Positions 42,732 through 56,619 are shown, counted from the stretch's first letter. The stretch: DNA of 64,000 bases from Antitrichia curtipendula (GCA_951230915.1 OX579636.1:23619567-23683566); one strand, 5' to 3'. Notes: generated from the letters alone by a model not told the origin. Made by a program: numbers and translations.

Positions 42732-45700
42732 TCACCACTCTTGCAACGACAAAGCGCCAATGACAGCACCCGTTGTGCTAAACGTGGATGACACATCAGG
42801 AAGAGATTGCCATTCCTGGTCTATACATGTCGCTGGGTATAACCAGGGTCGAACAGCCTGGTTAAACGTGAGCAAACTTGGCGCAAGAATTGCTTCCCAA
42901 TCCAGCTGTTCAAAACCAAACTTATCATGTGAAGAATGTTTATGACACCCCAAATGCTATTATCAATTCATTTTGTGGAAGCTTTTCATGTTAACAATAC
43001 AAATTTCACCTCAGTTTGATGACACACCAATTAACCCGTAAGTGCCCAAATATTAAACTCAAATATCAAGTTCAATTTCGAAGCTATTAGTCGATAACAG
43101 TAATTTCGAAGACATATTCCTGTTGTCAAAAAAAAATAGGGCGTGATTTCTTCTTTCTGTTGGTACATTTGCTAAACCTCTCTAAATGATTTAGTTTAAC
43201 TCCAATAGACGTGGAAGCAGCCAAATTTGGCTATTTGGGCATTAGGGGTGGAGGTGTACTAAGAGAATGTACACAGATAGTAATTACTATCTCTGCAAAT
43301 TTGCTTAGGACACAATAGTGATCACAAAAGGATGAAGCTGAGTTTCGATTGCTGCTGAATGTCAGCGTAAGAGACTAGTACTCAGTGGTCCATAGTGCTG
43401 TATATCTCATGCCGGGAGGTATGGACAAAAAAATTCTTGTAAACAACCAGTGGGGAGAGAAAACTGAACTGCTCACAAGCAACTATCAAAAAATTCAGGA
43501 GACATGACTGTACCTGAAGGTTTTTGGGAATGGAGCTTGTGACTTTCATGTTAGCAGCAAGGAATAATCCCAACAATGTGACATAACCCACAACAGCTGT
43601 GCCTCTTGCAAGTGGCATGAAATTGTACCTACAAAATCACTTGCAGTATATTAGGAGTCTATCCAACTGACACAAAATAGAAGTTTGTCGAGAAACAGAA
43701 CCCACACTGCTATATTACGACACTCACACTCCGCAACAGTTATAGAGCCTTATAGGAAAAGGGGCATAACATGTGAACAGATTTGAAAGAAAATAGGTGA
43801 TGAAGAGACACACCAGTAGAATGAAAGCCTCAGTACACAGTCACGCACATTCTCCAGTTCAGAGAGCTCCAATGAGCCATATGCTTTGTTGCAATATGCA
43901 TCACATAGCGCCTGTTCCCACGCCCAGATTATGTCAGAAAAGAGTGATTATAATGTGCTAGTTACAGTGCTACAGCTCACGCAGTCTACATGTAAAAGGA
44001 AAAGGTTGCGCAGTTTGTTTCCAATTAATAATCAAACCTCAGGAATGTGGCAAAAGGGCAAAAGCAGCTATACACCTGGTTGCTAATGACTGAAGGAATT
44101 CTTAAATGCATGTTTTAAAAAGTCCTGAAAGTACTAACAATGCTCTTAATGTCAAATCTGAATGATGATTAAAGCATTATAAGGTATTAATCAAAACTGC
44201 GGACCTGCCAGGCAGCTGCCATTTCAGCATCATAATCCGCCCAGCGTGATGGAGTGCCTGGTGTTCTTATTGAGAAGTCGTATCCCTTCGTGCCTCTATA
44301 CATTGTAAATAAGACGGTGTCAAAAGAAGGAAATTGAATGAAATTTTTTCAGGTGCAGATCTGCAATACGTCTTGCGCTAAGTAGCCAGACATCATATCA
44401 ACATAATACCAAATTGACAGGCAAATCACACTAGAGGAAAGGAAAAGAAAACGGCAGCTATTGACGTACTGTTTTTGCAGAGTAAGTCGTGTACCATCCA
44501 ATACTTTCCTGCAATACTCCACATCAAGATATATGAGACAAAAGCTCCTTAACTAAATCACACATATGAGACTTCTTATCTTCTAAAATGAAATGAAAGC
44601 ACTGCAAACGATGTCATGAATATGTAAGCATCAGGTTACTGAAGGCGGTTATATCCAGTACCCTTTGTCATGAGTACTATTACAAGGTGTAACCACCCAA
44701 AAGTCCCTCCCAACCAATTTAAAAAGCTCCGAAAGATCCTTAGCAGAGTCCACCTGTAATCAAATTTCCGAGCAAACTTCACATATAAGCGGTGGTCCTT
44801 TGATGGTAGAAGTCACATATTCGGCAAGAGAAATCCATGAAAGAATTACGGGGATCCAGCACTGGGTTTTGAAAATGTAGCAGCCTAAACGATGACCAGA
44901 CAAGATCACAAGCTGGGTCCAAATTCGTGCACGGACAGGCATCCCTTTCCAGTCAGCTCACAAGAACAAAACCTAAAAAATATAGCAAGTGGGGTAAATT
45001 GATCTTTATTGGACTAGGTTTGCATATAAACCTTAGATATGACATTTTCTTCCATCACCGATTATAAGCATGTATCACATAATAAATTAGAGTGAACTGT
45101 ACTCACAGCCTTCAATTTTGCAGGATCTTTCATGTTCACTGGACGATTGGCTGCATCGTTAACATAGCCACTCTCGTGTATCAAATCCTTTACAATTTTG
45201 AATGCTCTGCGGAAAAACATGACCAAATGATATTTATAATCAATGACAAATTGCAATAGGACATGATTTCCCTTGACAAGCTACCAATAAATTTCCAGTT
45301 TCAATTATTGAGCTGAAATGCCTTATCTTTCCCATGGATCCAGAAAATCTTTAAGGTCATGCAGGGACAAAACAGTTTCATCAAGCGTCACGAAAGCAAA
45401 AGGAATATATTGTCTAGACTTAAGACCAAAAATCATCGGAAAGACATTAATAGAAAACATCCAAGGGTACCTGTCAAAATTTGGGTAATAGCGAACAACT
45501 TGAGCTTGTCCAAGCACCATAGGAGTGTGTGATCCGAATCCTGCTGCAAACTCTTTCTCACTGCATACACCAATATGTATTCGCAGCTTCAGAAAATGAA
45601 GATGACGTAACTGTGTTCGCGACAACAAATAACACAAGAAGGACAAACTTCGAACAGAGTAAGAAATATCCACGAAACCTAATAGAGGAAGACATAAGAA

Positions 45701-48700
45701 ACTGAGCTGAAGATGTATCACATCAAATTTCATTTGAAATCTTTATATATATTGAAAGCCTAAATGTATTTGCAGTATCAGCTCATACCTCAGTTTATCA
45801 ACCCAGACTACAGAATCACAAGGCTCTGAAACCTGCCGCCACTTGACAGCTACCGAGTAAACGTCTCTCCAGGAAGACATAAAAGGATCCATCCCGTCAT
45901 TATTTTCCTGTCCACTGCCACATCAACCCGAGATAGTCAATCAATCCGAATCAATCCGAGCTACGACCACAGATAGTATCAGGTTCGTGAGCTGATTACC
46001 CTTTGTTAACTGCTCGTCCGTTACCGCTTTTCTTTTTGTTTTTCCGCCCACCCTTTTCTTTACTTTGAAAATGCTCATCCCAGCTCTCATTCATCGTTCG
46101 CCATGTGTATGACACCTTTTGTGCAATTTCAATCGCAGCAAAACCAGCCATGCGTTGCTGTCAAAGTTTCAATACTATCCAAAATTCAGTAAGATCCCTT
46201 TTAGAAGGTTAAACGATTAAATTGTCATAAATTACACATTCCTTCAAAAAGGAAAACTACACACACCAGAATAATTAAGTCAGCAATGCAGACCTAAAGT
46301 CCTAGAAATATTGAGGTACCCTGACAACAAGTACCAGAATGAATGTGACAGCACGATGTACCTGCCGAGCATTTTTCATGAACCCTGGACAATCGTACTG
46401 AATAAGTCGACCAATCGCATCAGCTGCATCCAAGAGCTGCTTCTTACTCTTAGTGAGTGCCGTGTCCTGCTGTCTGAGACTCCCTTTCGACATTTCCTTA
46501 AGTACAGGCTGGGGCTTATATGTATGATAATAAAAATCAGGTGGTAGCCTCTTACACCATGCTTCCTGTCGCACCAAACATGGACAGTCAAATAATGGTA
46601 ATGTCATTGGCAAACACCCATAATCTACAGCATAGAGTGCAAGAGTTCGAATTTGCAGTAACTACCAGTTACTGACTTACTTTGTAAATCGGACTAAGAT
46701 CACCGTCCATGTCAAATCGGCCAAACGGCTGAGAAAGTTTTGTAACTGTGTACAGCGCGTTCTCCCTCTGACAGCAGACAAAAAAATCATCAACACACCG
46801 GTCAAAATTTCTTAGCTGAATCTCAAAATTCAGCAAGCGATCGCTAACAACCTAAAAACTGAATACACGTTGCGGTCACATCCCACCATCAATACTGCCA
46901 ATTAGTTCAAAAAAGACACCATGGCTATCAGGTACCGGTACACTATCAGTCCACAACTGCATCACTGCTAGAAATCCATAACGCCATACAGGGAAATCAC
47001 AAATGACAAAAAACGAAAAAACAATACAACGAGAAAACACCATCCGCATGCTAGCTTACCTGATAGAAAGCCAAAATCTGCAAAGTCCTGTTCTCTGAAG
47101 TATCAAGGTCCATGTCAAGAATAGAATCGTAATCTCGGACCTACAGCACCATGCAACATGTTTCAGGAAACATTATCCGCAAAAATTTCACCACAGTTAA
47201 TAATTTTAAGCGCATATGTCAAAGACCAGGGGTACACATGAAAGTAGAGAGTTAATGTTAAGATTGCGAGAGAAGTTGAATAAAACTAAATTGACACGGA
47301 CTGACGATGAAGGCCAGCGAATAAACCCATTTAAGGCCCGTTTTAAGGCCCGACCTGCTGTCAAGTCCGAACACATTTTCCAGGTCCTTTTGGCATGAGA
47401 GCGAAACTTACTGCATCCGAGAACTCCCCAAGGGCCTGGGAGCATGAACCCCGGAGATAAATGCATTCCAAGGTATCGACCTCCAGTTCTGCGGCTGTGG
47501 TCAACATCTTTGATGCATTTCTGACAAAAGTATCAAAATATTGTCAATTCCTCATCATTTTTCTAGAAAACAATTGAAGCATCACAACACAGGAAGGAAA
47601 GTTCAGTTGTGACCTATGTTAATTAAATTTCTAGCTACAAGTTGCAATACATGTATGATCATAAAAACCTTGCAGTGTAACATAAAAAAAGATTATTTTT
47701 TATTTTTTGTAAAGTTAAAGATTTCATAGCTCGTTAGGAGAATTTCAGGTAACGATAATGATTTCTAATGTATGCAAATATTGAAGATAATGACAATGCA
47801 GTACAGCATACCTGTGTTCACCAAGGCTATAAAGAAGGGTCCCCCATAATCGATATGCATTTCCGAATCTATTAAAAATAGCAAGCACAACTCAATCGCC
47901 TTGAACTATCTCATAAACGGATATACTCAACACAATAATATAAAATTACTACTATAACTCGTCTGCAATGATTGCGCAGCCGCAAAGCAACAAATTAAAA
48001 GCCTTTTGAGTTAGATGCCTGAGCTATAGATCAGTTGTATCCCAAAGAACAATATTGTGCCTCTCAAAAGTCCCAAGGAACACATTTAATACCACAAGTA
48101 AATTTGATCAAGGAACACTCACTTGTCATCAATTGTAGTGGCCTTCTTCAGACATTCAATTGCCTTTCCAGAATCTGCCAATTCTTTGTATGACTGACAA
48201 ACAGCATAGCAGTAAACAAGAGCAGGTTAGTATTAGAATATTTAGACTTCATATAAATACTAACGTAATCAGTCATTACACTATAGAGACAAGATGAGGT
48301 GGACAAATACAAGCTATTGCAACCAGTACAAGTATCTTGGGTAAAACACATTTCCAGATTACAAGTACCTGTGCCAGGTGCACCCATCCTTCTTTGAAAT
48401 TATCGTCCAATTCAACTGCCTTGCGCTGCGCTCTAATGCCAGCGACATAACTACCAGACGCTGTCAAAGCAAGTCCCTACACAACAGGTTCAACTCCATA
48501 GTCAGTCTACGGAACAGTAACCCCCAGGTCCAAAAAGAGAACCGAAGTTCATGACACTTAAAGTCTGTCACCTTCTTCAACTCAAATCCAAATTTAAAGG
48601 ATGTATACAGCAAAAGGAACGTACCAAGTAATTGTGCGCATGCATGTTTTCAGCATCTTGAGCTAGACAACCTTTTAAATCTTCGATAGCTGCAAAAAAG

Positions 48701-51700
48701 TTTTTGAGCTTGAAGTTTACAACACCTGCAACACAGAACAGATGTTACAAAAGCCCTGCGTATCAAGATTATGAGCTTCCCACCGTTGCAATGATAAGCA
48801 AGCCGACATCACGAATCCGCGGACCATACGTCCATATACAACGGCAACCTTTTCGAGCTTATTAGTATACCTCTTTCGTGCAATAAGTCAGGTGTAGGCT
48901 CCAGCTTGATTGCTTTCGACAAGTCCTCAAGAGCCTGCAACAAAATATCGACCACCTTGAGGTAAATTCCCAATAACCTGCTCAATTTTTATTTTATCAA
49001 AAGCTTATAGCATGAAACAAGTATCAGCTTATAGAATTAAGTAATCGTCTCGGACCTCGGTAGTTTCTCCAATCGCCGCCCGAGCTTGTCCACGTCTTTT
49101 CCAAGCCTCAGCAATTTTGGGATCCACTTCAATAGCCTGCAGGGCACAAGAGATCACAGTCAATAAGTCAATTGTTTAGATAAAAGACTCCTTGTGGTAA
49201 CAGAACTTCCTTCATACAAGAAAAGTTGCTGACCTGTGAAGAAAAGATGACAACCACATCCTTGAAGCATGCATGACATTCTCCACCTTGGCGTGAGCCA
49301 TGCCTTGCTCACGTATCATAAAAGTATAGAAGGTATACAACCAAAAATGGAGTGTCCACGCTATCCACATGAGAACTTCTGCAGCATGCATTGACTAGGT
49401 TACCTTACTGAAATCGGTGATTGCTTTTTTGAGCTTTCTCATGAAAGCGTAAGCCGTGCCTCGTCCCAGCAATGCAGCACAAGATTTCGGAGTCTCAGTC
49501 AGAATCTGTCAGAAAAAGGGAAATTTAAACTAATTAGGACTTCACACTACAATCTTAAGATACATCACAGTGAGAACATCTCATTTCACCAGCATGGGAC
49601 ATATCGTATTTACAATTCGTAACATAAGCTGGAGGAGCATATTAGCACAGAAGAAGATATTCATATTCTAAAATGCTCTTCCCTGAAGAAGGTAAAAAGA
49701 ATTCAGTGTACCGAGTTGAAGATGCCAACTGCCTCTTCATAATTCCCGCGGTTCACCTGTTAGACAAATTCCATGTTGTCAATGTACCACCTTACTCTTG
49801 AAAAGCATCATCTAGAACTACGCATCATTGTACGAGGATTAATACAATAATATACTGACATGTTAGACACGACGTTGCCTGGAGAGACAGGTGACAAGGA
49901 AGTAGACCTGTTGGATGCCTTTGGACAACTTGATGTCTACTGTCACAGACAATCTAGACTGTCTGCTTCTGGAGCCTCCATATATTTGATCCATTGCTTC
50001 AGAATCTGATTCTGTGACAGTAACGGCACTAACTTTGCTGTTCCTTCTTGAAGAGCTAAAAGAAACTGCGCTGGATGAAATTGATGCGATCTCTTCTTCC
50101 TGAAAAAAAGAAGATGATTCAGAGATTCAAGTGTTAGACTGGTCGAAAGCACAATTCTTACCAATCATCGTGCAGAAGCCAAAGGTACCTAATTGACATC
50201 CACCTCAATTCAACACTCCATAAACTTGCGCAATGATTACATATTGATTTTGAGAATGAACACAACTCTCAACATCAGACTTCGAAGTTGGGTTTAGGCC
50301 ATCCAATAATAAACTTTGCATATTGTATCCAAATAATGCATTCCTGAGGCGCTGGAATACTCTTTGATTTGTCAAAAAGAATGATTAAAGAAAATGACCA
50401 TCCTAGTCAAAATAATTATGCTCAGCACTTAAGTGCAGCTTTTAGAAGTAATTACCTTATGTTGGTCCAGAAAATGAAGAGGAATCGGATAAATTAGAAT
50501 ACAGGCTTTTCAATAATGTTTAAAGTCAGAACAACAGTGGAGCACTAAGCAATCAAGCTCGAAGAGGAAAGCCACCATTGTCACATCACCAGGCATCTAG
50601 ATCACCTCGACTGATGATTTTGCAGGCAACTCTGGAGTGGAATTGCCCATAGCCAAGGAGTGGAGCTGCACTACATACGGAAGCTCCTCGGGCAAGCCAA
50701 GGGCCGACTCGTACCCTCTGTGCCACACTTGACAAGCCTCCTCTTGCTTGTTCAGAGCGGCCAGTGCCTGTCCTGTCCACCCACATAGTGGTATCACATC
50801 AAAATTTTACACTCCATCAGAAAGGCTTTATGCTTGATAGATTAAAAGACAACAATCTACCATTGGCATTACCTACTAAAAAACAGAACACGGTTACTGC
50901 AAATAAACCGAATTACTAGGTTGGTAATAATTTGAACGTTTTTTAACGTTCTTGAATATTGGCATGTGTACTCGCAAATTAAAAACAGAGGCTTTCAAAA
51001 CAGAATTGATAAAAACGCAGTCTACGCCCATCAAAAACGCAATTAAAATAATATATAGAAGATTCTGTTCTATAGTACCCTTGATTACCAGACGTACCAA
51101 CCAGATCGATAATTAGCAAAATGCAAACTACTGAGACGAAAACCTTACAACTTCGGTTGAATGGAGCTGGTCAGAACTTAGATGCAAACAATTTCATGTG
51201 GCATTGTGTGCACCGACAAAGTACTTCCGCCATATGGCTTCGCACCTTTGTACAAGTAGGCCTGCAGAGTAGACGGGTTGAGCGCAATTGCTTTATCACA
51301 GTCCTTCACTACATGCTTGTGCAACTCCAGCTTACTGTAGCACCACGCCCTGTTGCTGTAGCAATCGAAACAAAACCTCTTGATCAGCATCAAACGAGAA
51401 ACCAATGCGAAACTTGCACATACGGGTAGACAAAGCACGGATTGCTGGAACTAGCTTCCGGTCTATCGTGAACCTCTCCAGATCATTTTCGCACGACTAG
51501 CGCGCCTTCTAATCCAGGTTTTCATTTTAAGCATCTAAATGTTACATGATTTCAGTTATGTCTCTCTCTAAGGTGGTTAGGGGTCAGCTGAGGAAACTAA
51601 ACCCTAACGCTAGAATGGCGGAGGGGATACCACATCAGGGGGGCGGATTTCGCCGTTTCAGGGAGCGAGTTAATGATGCGGATCGCTATAGACCACTCCT

Positions 51701-51758
51701 TCTTCTTGCAAGCCTCCGCCACGTCTCTGAGCGGCTCACTCCCTGCCGGGGACGCCAT
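42732..51758 (-). CDS. SRFR1-like: SRFR1/TTC13-like tetratricopeptide-repeat protein, 26 exons
   Basis: Exons on the minus strand: 51758-51631, 51355-51246, 50772-50606, 50099-49908, 49756-49712, 49505-49404, 49136-49056, 48934-48871, 48725-48625, 48476-48369, 48193-48123, 47868-47812, 47520-47412, 47140-47060, 46767-46681, 46565-46362, 46157-46000, 45914-45789, 45560-45471, 45206-45107, 44753-44662, 44508-44470, 44295-44205, 43911-43814, 43628-43514, 42905-42732. All join by GT-AG in frame to 929 residues. An N-terminal TPR block (about 10-95, NRAWCYSKLELHKHVVKDCD) is followed by a short Ser-rich linker (about 136-195), a second TPR block (about 195-445) and the conserved SRFR1 C-terminal region (FNAGFGSHTP equivalent FAAGFGSHTP; RGTAVVGYVTLLGLFLAAN; STFSTTGAVIGAL). 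A basic cluster at 602-616 could be nuclear targeting. In Arabidopsis SRFR1 restrains effector-triggered immunity. The linker is shorter than in Arabidopsis (about 1050 residues). Confidence 0.93.
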
Positions 51759-53875
51759 CGCCAGAATTGCGCTGCAATGGAACGCAAATAGCAGAGTTCA
51801 ATCTGACGAGCCGCGAGCCGCGTTTGAAGGAGAGGGAGTTGTTCCACTTCCCCACACCCGGATGATACCCGGATGGTACCCGCCCCCTAATAACTCCTAC
51901 CGGATCATGTTTTGGTGGATTCCACCTTTGGCATTTATTCTTTCACCAGTGTGTACTGTTGAAATTTTAAAACATTCCTGTTGTTGATCATAAAGTCTTT
52001 GCATTCCCTCAAATTTTTGTTTTGTATTTTACAGTATCTCAACAATCTGCATTGCTTATCATTTTAGAGTTGGAAATTTGAAGCTAGGGTTTGGTGTTTT
52101 TTCCAGACTGTACGCTGAGCATTGAAACTTTTGAATTGTTGAATCATAGATCTCAAATTACCTTTAAATTTGCGAGAGGGAGAGATCAGAGAAAACATTG
52201 ACAATTTGCCCTAAAGCATACAATGTGGCATTGAATTGAACTGGAACTTAGCAACCCAAATTTGTTTTGGCAACAAAATTATGTAGTTCAGGCAACGAAG
52301 TCTGAGAAACTTGCATCGCCATATTTTTTCATCAACCTCAAGCATCCCCATATTGTTGATATTAAGAAGTTCTTAGGTAGGCCAACACTTGCATTCCAAT
52401 ACAAACGGGGGATGAGAATTGAAGTAGAGGTTCATGATTAGGATGCCTTATGGTAGAACCACCCATTACCAACCGGCAATCAATAACCAACCTGTAGGGG
52501 ACAGCTATTTCCAACCAAGGCTAGTACAAATTCCCACCATAGTTTGAAATGTGATTTTTTCTCTTTTGCAAGGTTGGCACTATAAAGTCATGACACATGT
52601 CTTGATTTAGTGAACAAGAAAGCAAGAAGCAGTGAGTGGGAAAGTAGTTATGGAATGGTCAAAATTAGAAGATTCTATATTTTGGGTATGGGTTGAGGCC
52701 AACTTTTGGCTTCCAAAATTCATAGTAAATTCATTTTAAGGAAAAAAATCATGAAAACTTGGCAATGTCTATCATTTCTATCTTCCTACATGATTGTAAA
52801 TTCATATTGTCTTCTATTGCTCTAGAACATATGTAAAATTGCTTAAATGGTCGACAATGCATGGTTCTGCCATACATACGACCGCCACGAGTGCAATGAG
52901 CAGTCTTGCAGGTCCGTCTTCTTTGTTTACTAGAATATTGCAAGCAAACAATACCATCTCAGACAAGTCTTCAGAAAACTTTGAGAGCAAGGCTTGTTCT
53001 CTTTAATTATGGTAGAACCATCCATCACCAACCAGTACCCAGTTGCCAACCACTAAGGGGTACCAATTTCAGTACATGCTAGGATTCAATTCCATGATTA
53101 ATTTTTGGGATGGTTATGTTTCCTCAAAGAATCCAGACTGTGGAAAATGTAGAGCTACATTGATGGCGAATTCCTGAATTGGAGATTCATATGGAAAACT
53201 TCCAAATGGAGAGAGCTGGAAACTAGCGAGACTGCATGATTGTATTTATATCAATACGAGAACGGAGCCCGTTGCAATGCAACGGCAACGTAACATGGTG
53301 AATAAAATTAAAAATGACTCCGAGGGGCGTTCTCGAGCAACCAAAGCTCTGCAATGTCCTTAGGGTTAAGCTCTCCGATGGAAGCAGTTACGCACACGCA
53401 CAGACACAGGGCGATGAAAAAGGGATGAAAAATTGGGATAGAAAAAATGGGATGAAAACGTGACCATCTTCGTGACAGAGGGTCTTGACAAATAGCGTGA
53501 CAGTCTGTACTTAATATAATAGATTACAAACAAGTATCAGGTGTCGGTTGTCACTCTACAAAGTTCTTTTGCTTGTAGAGATCATGGATATCAGAAGAAG
53601 TTAATTGTCAGAACAGGAGCTCCATTACTATGAATGGAGGCTCATGAATTTCAAGAGCAGAATTTCAATACCACATACGCATTCCTATTATTTCCTCGAT
53701 ATCATATTTCAAAAAAAAAGAAGTTATCGTTGTAGATTTACCACTCTATGGTAACACATCAGAGCACAACAAAACTTTACACTGCAGCAAAGTCAACCTG
53801 TTGTTTTCCACTCCGAAAATCTGGACCTCTATCACTTCTCTCAAATTTTCAATTCTCACTTTTCTATACCCTATA
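51759..53875. other. Promoter side of the SRFR1-like gene and intergenic DNA
   Basis: The first ~200 bp are GC-richer and are probably leader and promoter. A direct repeat of about 75 bp (TATGGTAGAACCA-CCAT-ACCAACC) occurs at about 52450 and 53008. No further gene was recognised. Confidence 0.45.
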
Positions 53876-54147
53876 AGGTGGGTACACCCAAAACCGCCAC
53901 TTTTTGCTACTGAGCCTAGTTACTACTATTAGACTGGTCAAATTTTCATATATTCTTGTGGGCAAGTGAAAGGAGGTTCCAACGCACCAGAGAACATGGC
54001 ATTTGGACATCGTATGCAAAAGTTATTAAGGGTCAAAGTTTGTTTCTGAAAGCGCTCCATCCAAATAGGTACATAACTGATTTTGGAAATGTACACAACC
54101 TGTAGATGGCGCTTTAAAGTCAGGTGCCATTTTGGGGGTGCCTACCT
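53876..54147 (+). mobile_element. TA-flanked MITE, AGGTGGG family (copy 2)
   Basis: (TA)AGGTGGGTACACCCAAAAC starts at 53874; the right end GTGCC-TTTTGGGGGTGCCTACCT(TA) closes at 54149. The 272 bp body matches copy 1 at 31863-32145. It lies 15 bp from TTAA copy I. Non-coding. Confidence 0.82.
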
Positions 54148-54162
54148 TACAGATTGAATTGC

Positions 54163-54732
54163 TTAACCCCTAAAGTCCCAAGGCCTTTTTTCCATCAAAG
54201 ATCAATCAAAACTGTCATTTCTATTTCAAAGGACAATTTTATTTATTTATTTTCCATATCTAACAATGGAATCTTGTACTAGATTAGTATAAGAATGCAT
54301 GGAAGAAATTTCAGAAACTTTGACTTTGTAGATTGCAAGATATTTGCATTTAAAGTGAAGAATTTTTTTTTTCCCAAGAAGATGCTTAGATTGCCCGAAA
54401 AATAAGATTGTCCATAATTTTCTCATCATTAGTCTTAATAGAATGTTATAAAGCTTTGGATGTAGACAAAAATGTAATATTTGAGAAAAAAAACTAAAAA
54501 TTAAAAAAATTCAATTTTTTGTGATTTTTTGTGATTGCCCCTCAAACTGCTTTTTTGACTCAGGGTGGCATAACTTTTGCTCCCGAGCATCAATTGAACT
54601 AAAAATTATATTCCCATAAAGCTAAGATAATTTCCTATCTTCAAAAAAAGTTTCAAGAAATCATGTCAAAAATTGAAATCATACAAGCCTACTCAAAATC
54701 CCAAGAGTCCCCCTTAGGGACTTTAGATTTAA
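54163..54732 (+). mobile_element. TTAA-flanked non-autonomous transposon, short form (copy I)
   Basis: It begins TTAACCCCTAAAGTCCCAAGG at 54163 and ends GGGACTTTAGATTTAA at 54732, 570 bp. It is nearest to copy F (AAGAGTCCCCC-TAGGGACTTT at the right end). The last bases of the right repeat are altered (GATT instead of GGGG). Confidence 0.8.
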
Positions 54733-54876
54733 ATTATCACAAATAGATACTTCTACCATAGTGCAAGTAGCCAAGTTGGCCCTGGATCTTGACATTTATG
54801 GCATTTTTTCATTCACACCACATTTTGTTACTATTTCATATAGGAAATGAAAAGCGACGGGGTTTGTAATAGTAGG

Positions 54877-55268
54877 GGTAGTCACACCTTCTTCACTCTA
54901 CACTTGGAGAATGGAGAATAGATATGTGGTGGCTTAGGGTTGGCTTCATGTTGGCCCTTTCCATTAGAATATTCTTAGCTAGTTATATCTTCCGCATTCC
55001 TAGTCTTCACCTCCAGAGGTGAATAATGAGAGTGGTGAAGACTTGTTTATTTTAGTATATTCTCCATCTTGCGTTGTAGACCACCTTCATATTCATCCTA
55101 CGCTCCACGTCAAATGTTGGTCTCCGATTCTCCACTCTCGTTCTCTAGACAACTTTCGGGTGTGTCACACCTTCTTCACCCCTGCGGCTCCCTATTGGCT
55201 CCTCCAAACCCTCATGAACTTGTCATTCTCCATTCTCCAACAGCTTGGTGAAGAAGGTGTGACTACCA
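54877..55268. mobile_element. 392 bp MITE with ends GGTAGTCACACC
   Basis: GGTAGTCACACCTTCTTCAC at 54877 is the perfect inverse of GTGAAGAAGGTGTGACTACC ending at 55268, and the inner TGGAGAATGGAGAAT is also repeated inverted (ATTCTCCATTCTCCA). A third, direct TCACACCTTCTTCACCC lies at about 55155. Non-coding; no clear target duplication. Confidence 0.78.
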
Positions 55269-55658
55269 CTAGTGTTAATTTTACCAATTCTAGCTCTTTT
55301 GAGAGGATAGTGAGTTTGAATGTCACACAATCACTTCATATATGAATGAATTTTTAATCAATCCCCATATCTCTATTTTTTTGTATTCTAGTGAGTATAT
55401 CCATATTTTATATGTCCCTATATTCCATATTTGTACCCGCATGACATACATACTGCATACTGTGTCAATATTCCACAAGGGTGGGCTAAGGTGGGCAAAT
55501 GTGGTGTTTTTTATTTTTGTGAGGTGGTTAAATACTTGTAGGACAAATGTCTCTTTCCGGGGGATAGTATACTGGGAGATATTTCCCATTAATAGAGTCA
55601 CTACTGGAGGGGCATTCAAAATGCCTTGAAATGTTGTTGGTTGAATAATCCTAGAGTA
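55269..55658. other. AT-rich spacer
   Basis: Overlapping frames on both strands (55323-55629) are not recognised. No repeat partner found. Confidence 0.4.
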
Positions 55659-55921
55659 AGGTAACTACACTTAAAATCACACACTACAAATTCTTGTCTA
55701 AAATGTACTCCTACTATTCATAAGAATTTATGGTCACTTTCATGAACACCTATTTCCAGTACTTCAAAAAATAGTAGTTTATTTATAAGGTGTCTAAAAA
55801 ATGCATTCTAAGAGAATCTAAAATCCCCTTTACACTACTAGTAGAGCCCACACAAAGTTTTTCAATTGCATAATAATGAGAACCATGCTGAATTGTTTAT
55901 TTGTGCAATTTTAGGTGTAAT
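55659..55921 (+). mobile_element. TA-flanked MITE, AGGTAACTACAC family, internally different copy
   Basis: (TA)AGGTAACTACACTTAAAAT starts at 55657, and ATTTTAGGTGTAATTA stands at the right, where the expected CCT is missing because the next copy begins. Its ~260 bp interior is unrelated to the copies at 34070 and 55924, so only the ends are shared. Confidence 0.65.
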
Positions 55922-55923
55922 TA

Positions 55924-56619
55924 AGGTAACTACACCTAAAATGGACCGCTCTTGAAAATCACCCCCTATTTTTTAAGGAAAAATAAACAAAGTGGATTTC
56001 CAAAATGGTGCACATGGCAAGGACAAATGTTTAATGAATCATGCCATATTTAACTACTTTTGGACTTTGCAAAGTCCAAAATTGGTAAAGGGACATCTAA
56101 GGCAATTGTAGATTTTGACTTCTATAGATTTTATGAATCTAGAAATGATATAGATTTTGGACTAGGTGATTTGAAAAATGTACAACAGGTTTAGATTTTA
56201 GATATCTATGACATCGAGAGATCTCACGATCGACAAAGTCCAAAATTTCCTTAAAAGTCCAAAAGTAGTTAAATATGGCATAATCTTGAGTAGTGTGCAA
56301 TTCTATTAATAGAACCGTGGAGGTGGCAACTCTACAAGTGGTCCATTTTGCGTGCACTTTGTATTGTTTTAACTTCTCTCTACTGTCATTTCTTCATGTG
56401 CATCAAATTCATTTTGGCATCACCTACATGACACTTTTAATACCCTACCCCTTGAATTTCAATTTTTTTTTAACTAATTCACAATTCATCCAAAAATTAT
56501 GGAACCACTTGCAATTTGATTCTTAGTCCTTTAGCACTGTGCAAAAAATGTTATTCATTTTCTATAACACATTGGTTATGTCATAGAGCTTATTCAGTCC
56601 ATTTTAGGTGTAGTTACCT
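55924..56619 (+). mobile_element. TA-flanked MITE, AGGTAACTACACC family, carrying a nested MITE
   Basis: (TA)AGGTAACTACACCTAAAATGG at 55922 pairs with CCATTTTAGGTGTAGTTACCT ending 56619; the right flank is GA rather than TA. The body matches 34070-34513 along its length apart from a 241 bp insertion at 56041-56281. Comparing the two copies gives the empty site of that insertion directly. Confidence 0.85.
56041..56281 (+). mobile_element. Nested 241 bp MITE with 28 bp perfect inverted repeats
   Basis: It starts ATGCCATATTTAACTACTTT and ends with the exact inverse; the perfect match extends through GGACTTT for 28 bp. AATC stands immediately before (56037-56040) and after (56282-56285), and once in the uninterrupted copy near 34183, so a 4 bp target duplication is indicated. 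A palindrome GGACTTTGCAAAGTCC lies just inside the left end. Confidence 0.88.

Noticed and set aside
45323..45733. A 136-codon minus-strand frame read as a separate gene
   Set aside because: Its middle (residues around SEKEFAAGFGSHTP) is exon 19 of the SRFR1-like gene; the rest is read-through into introns.
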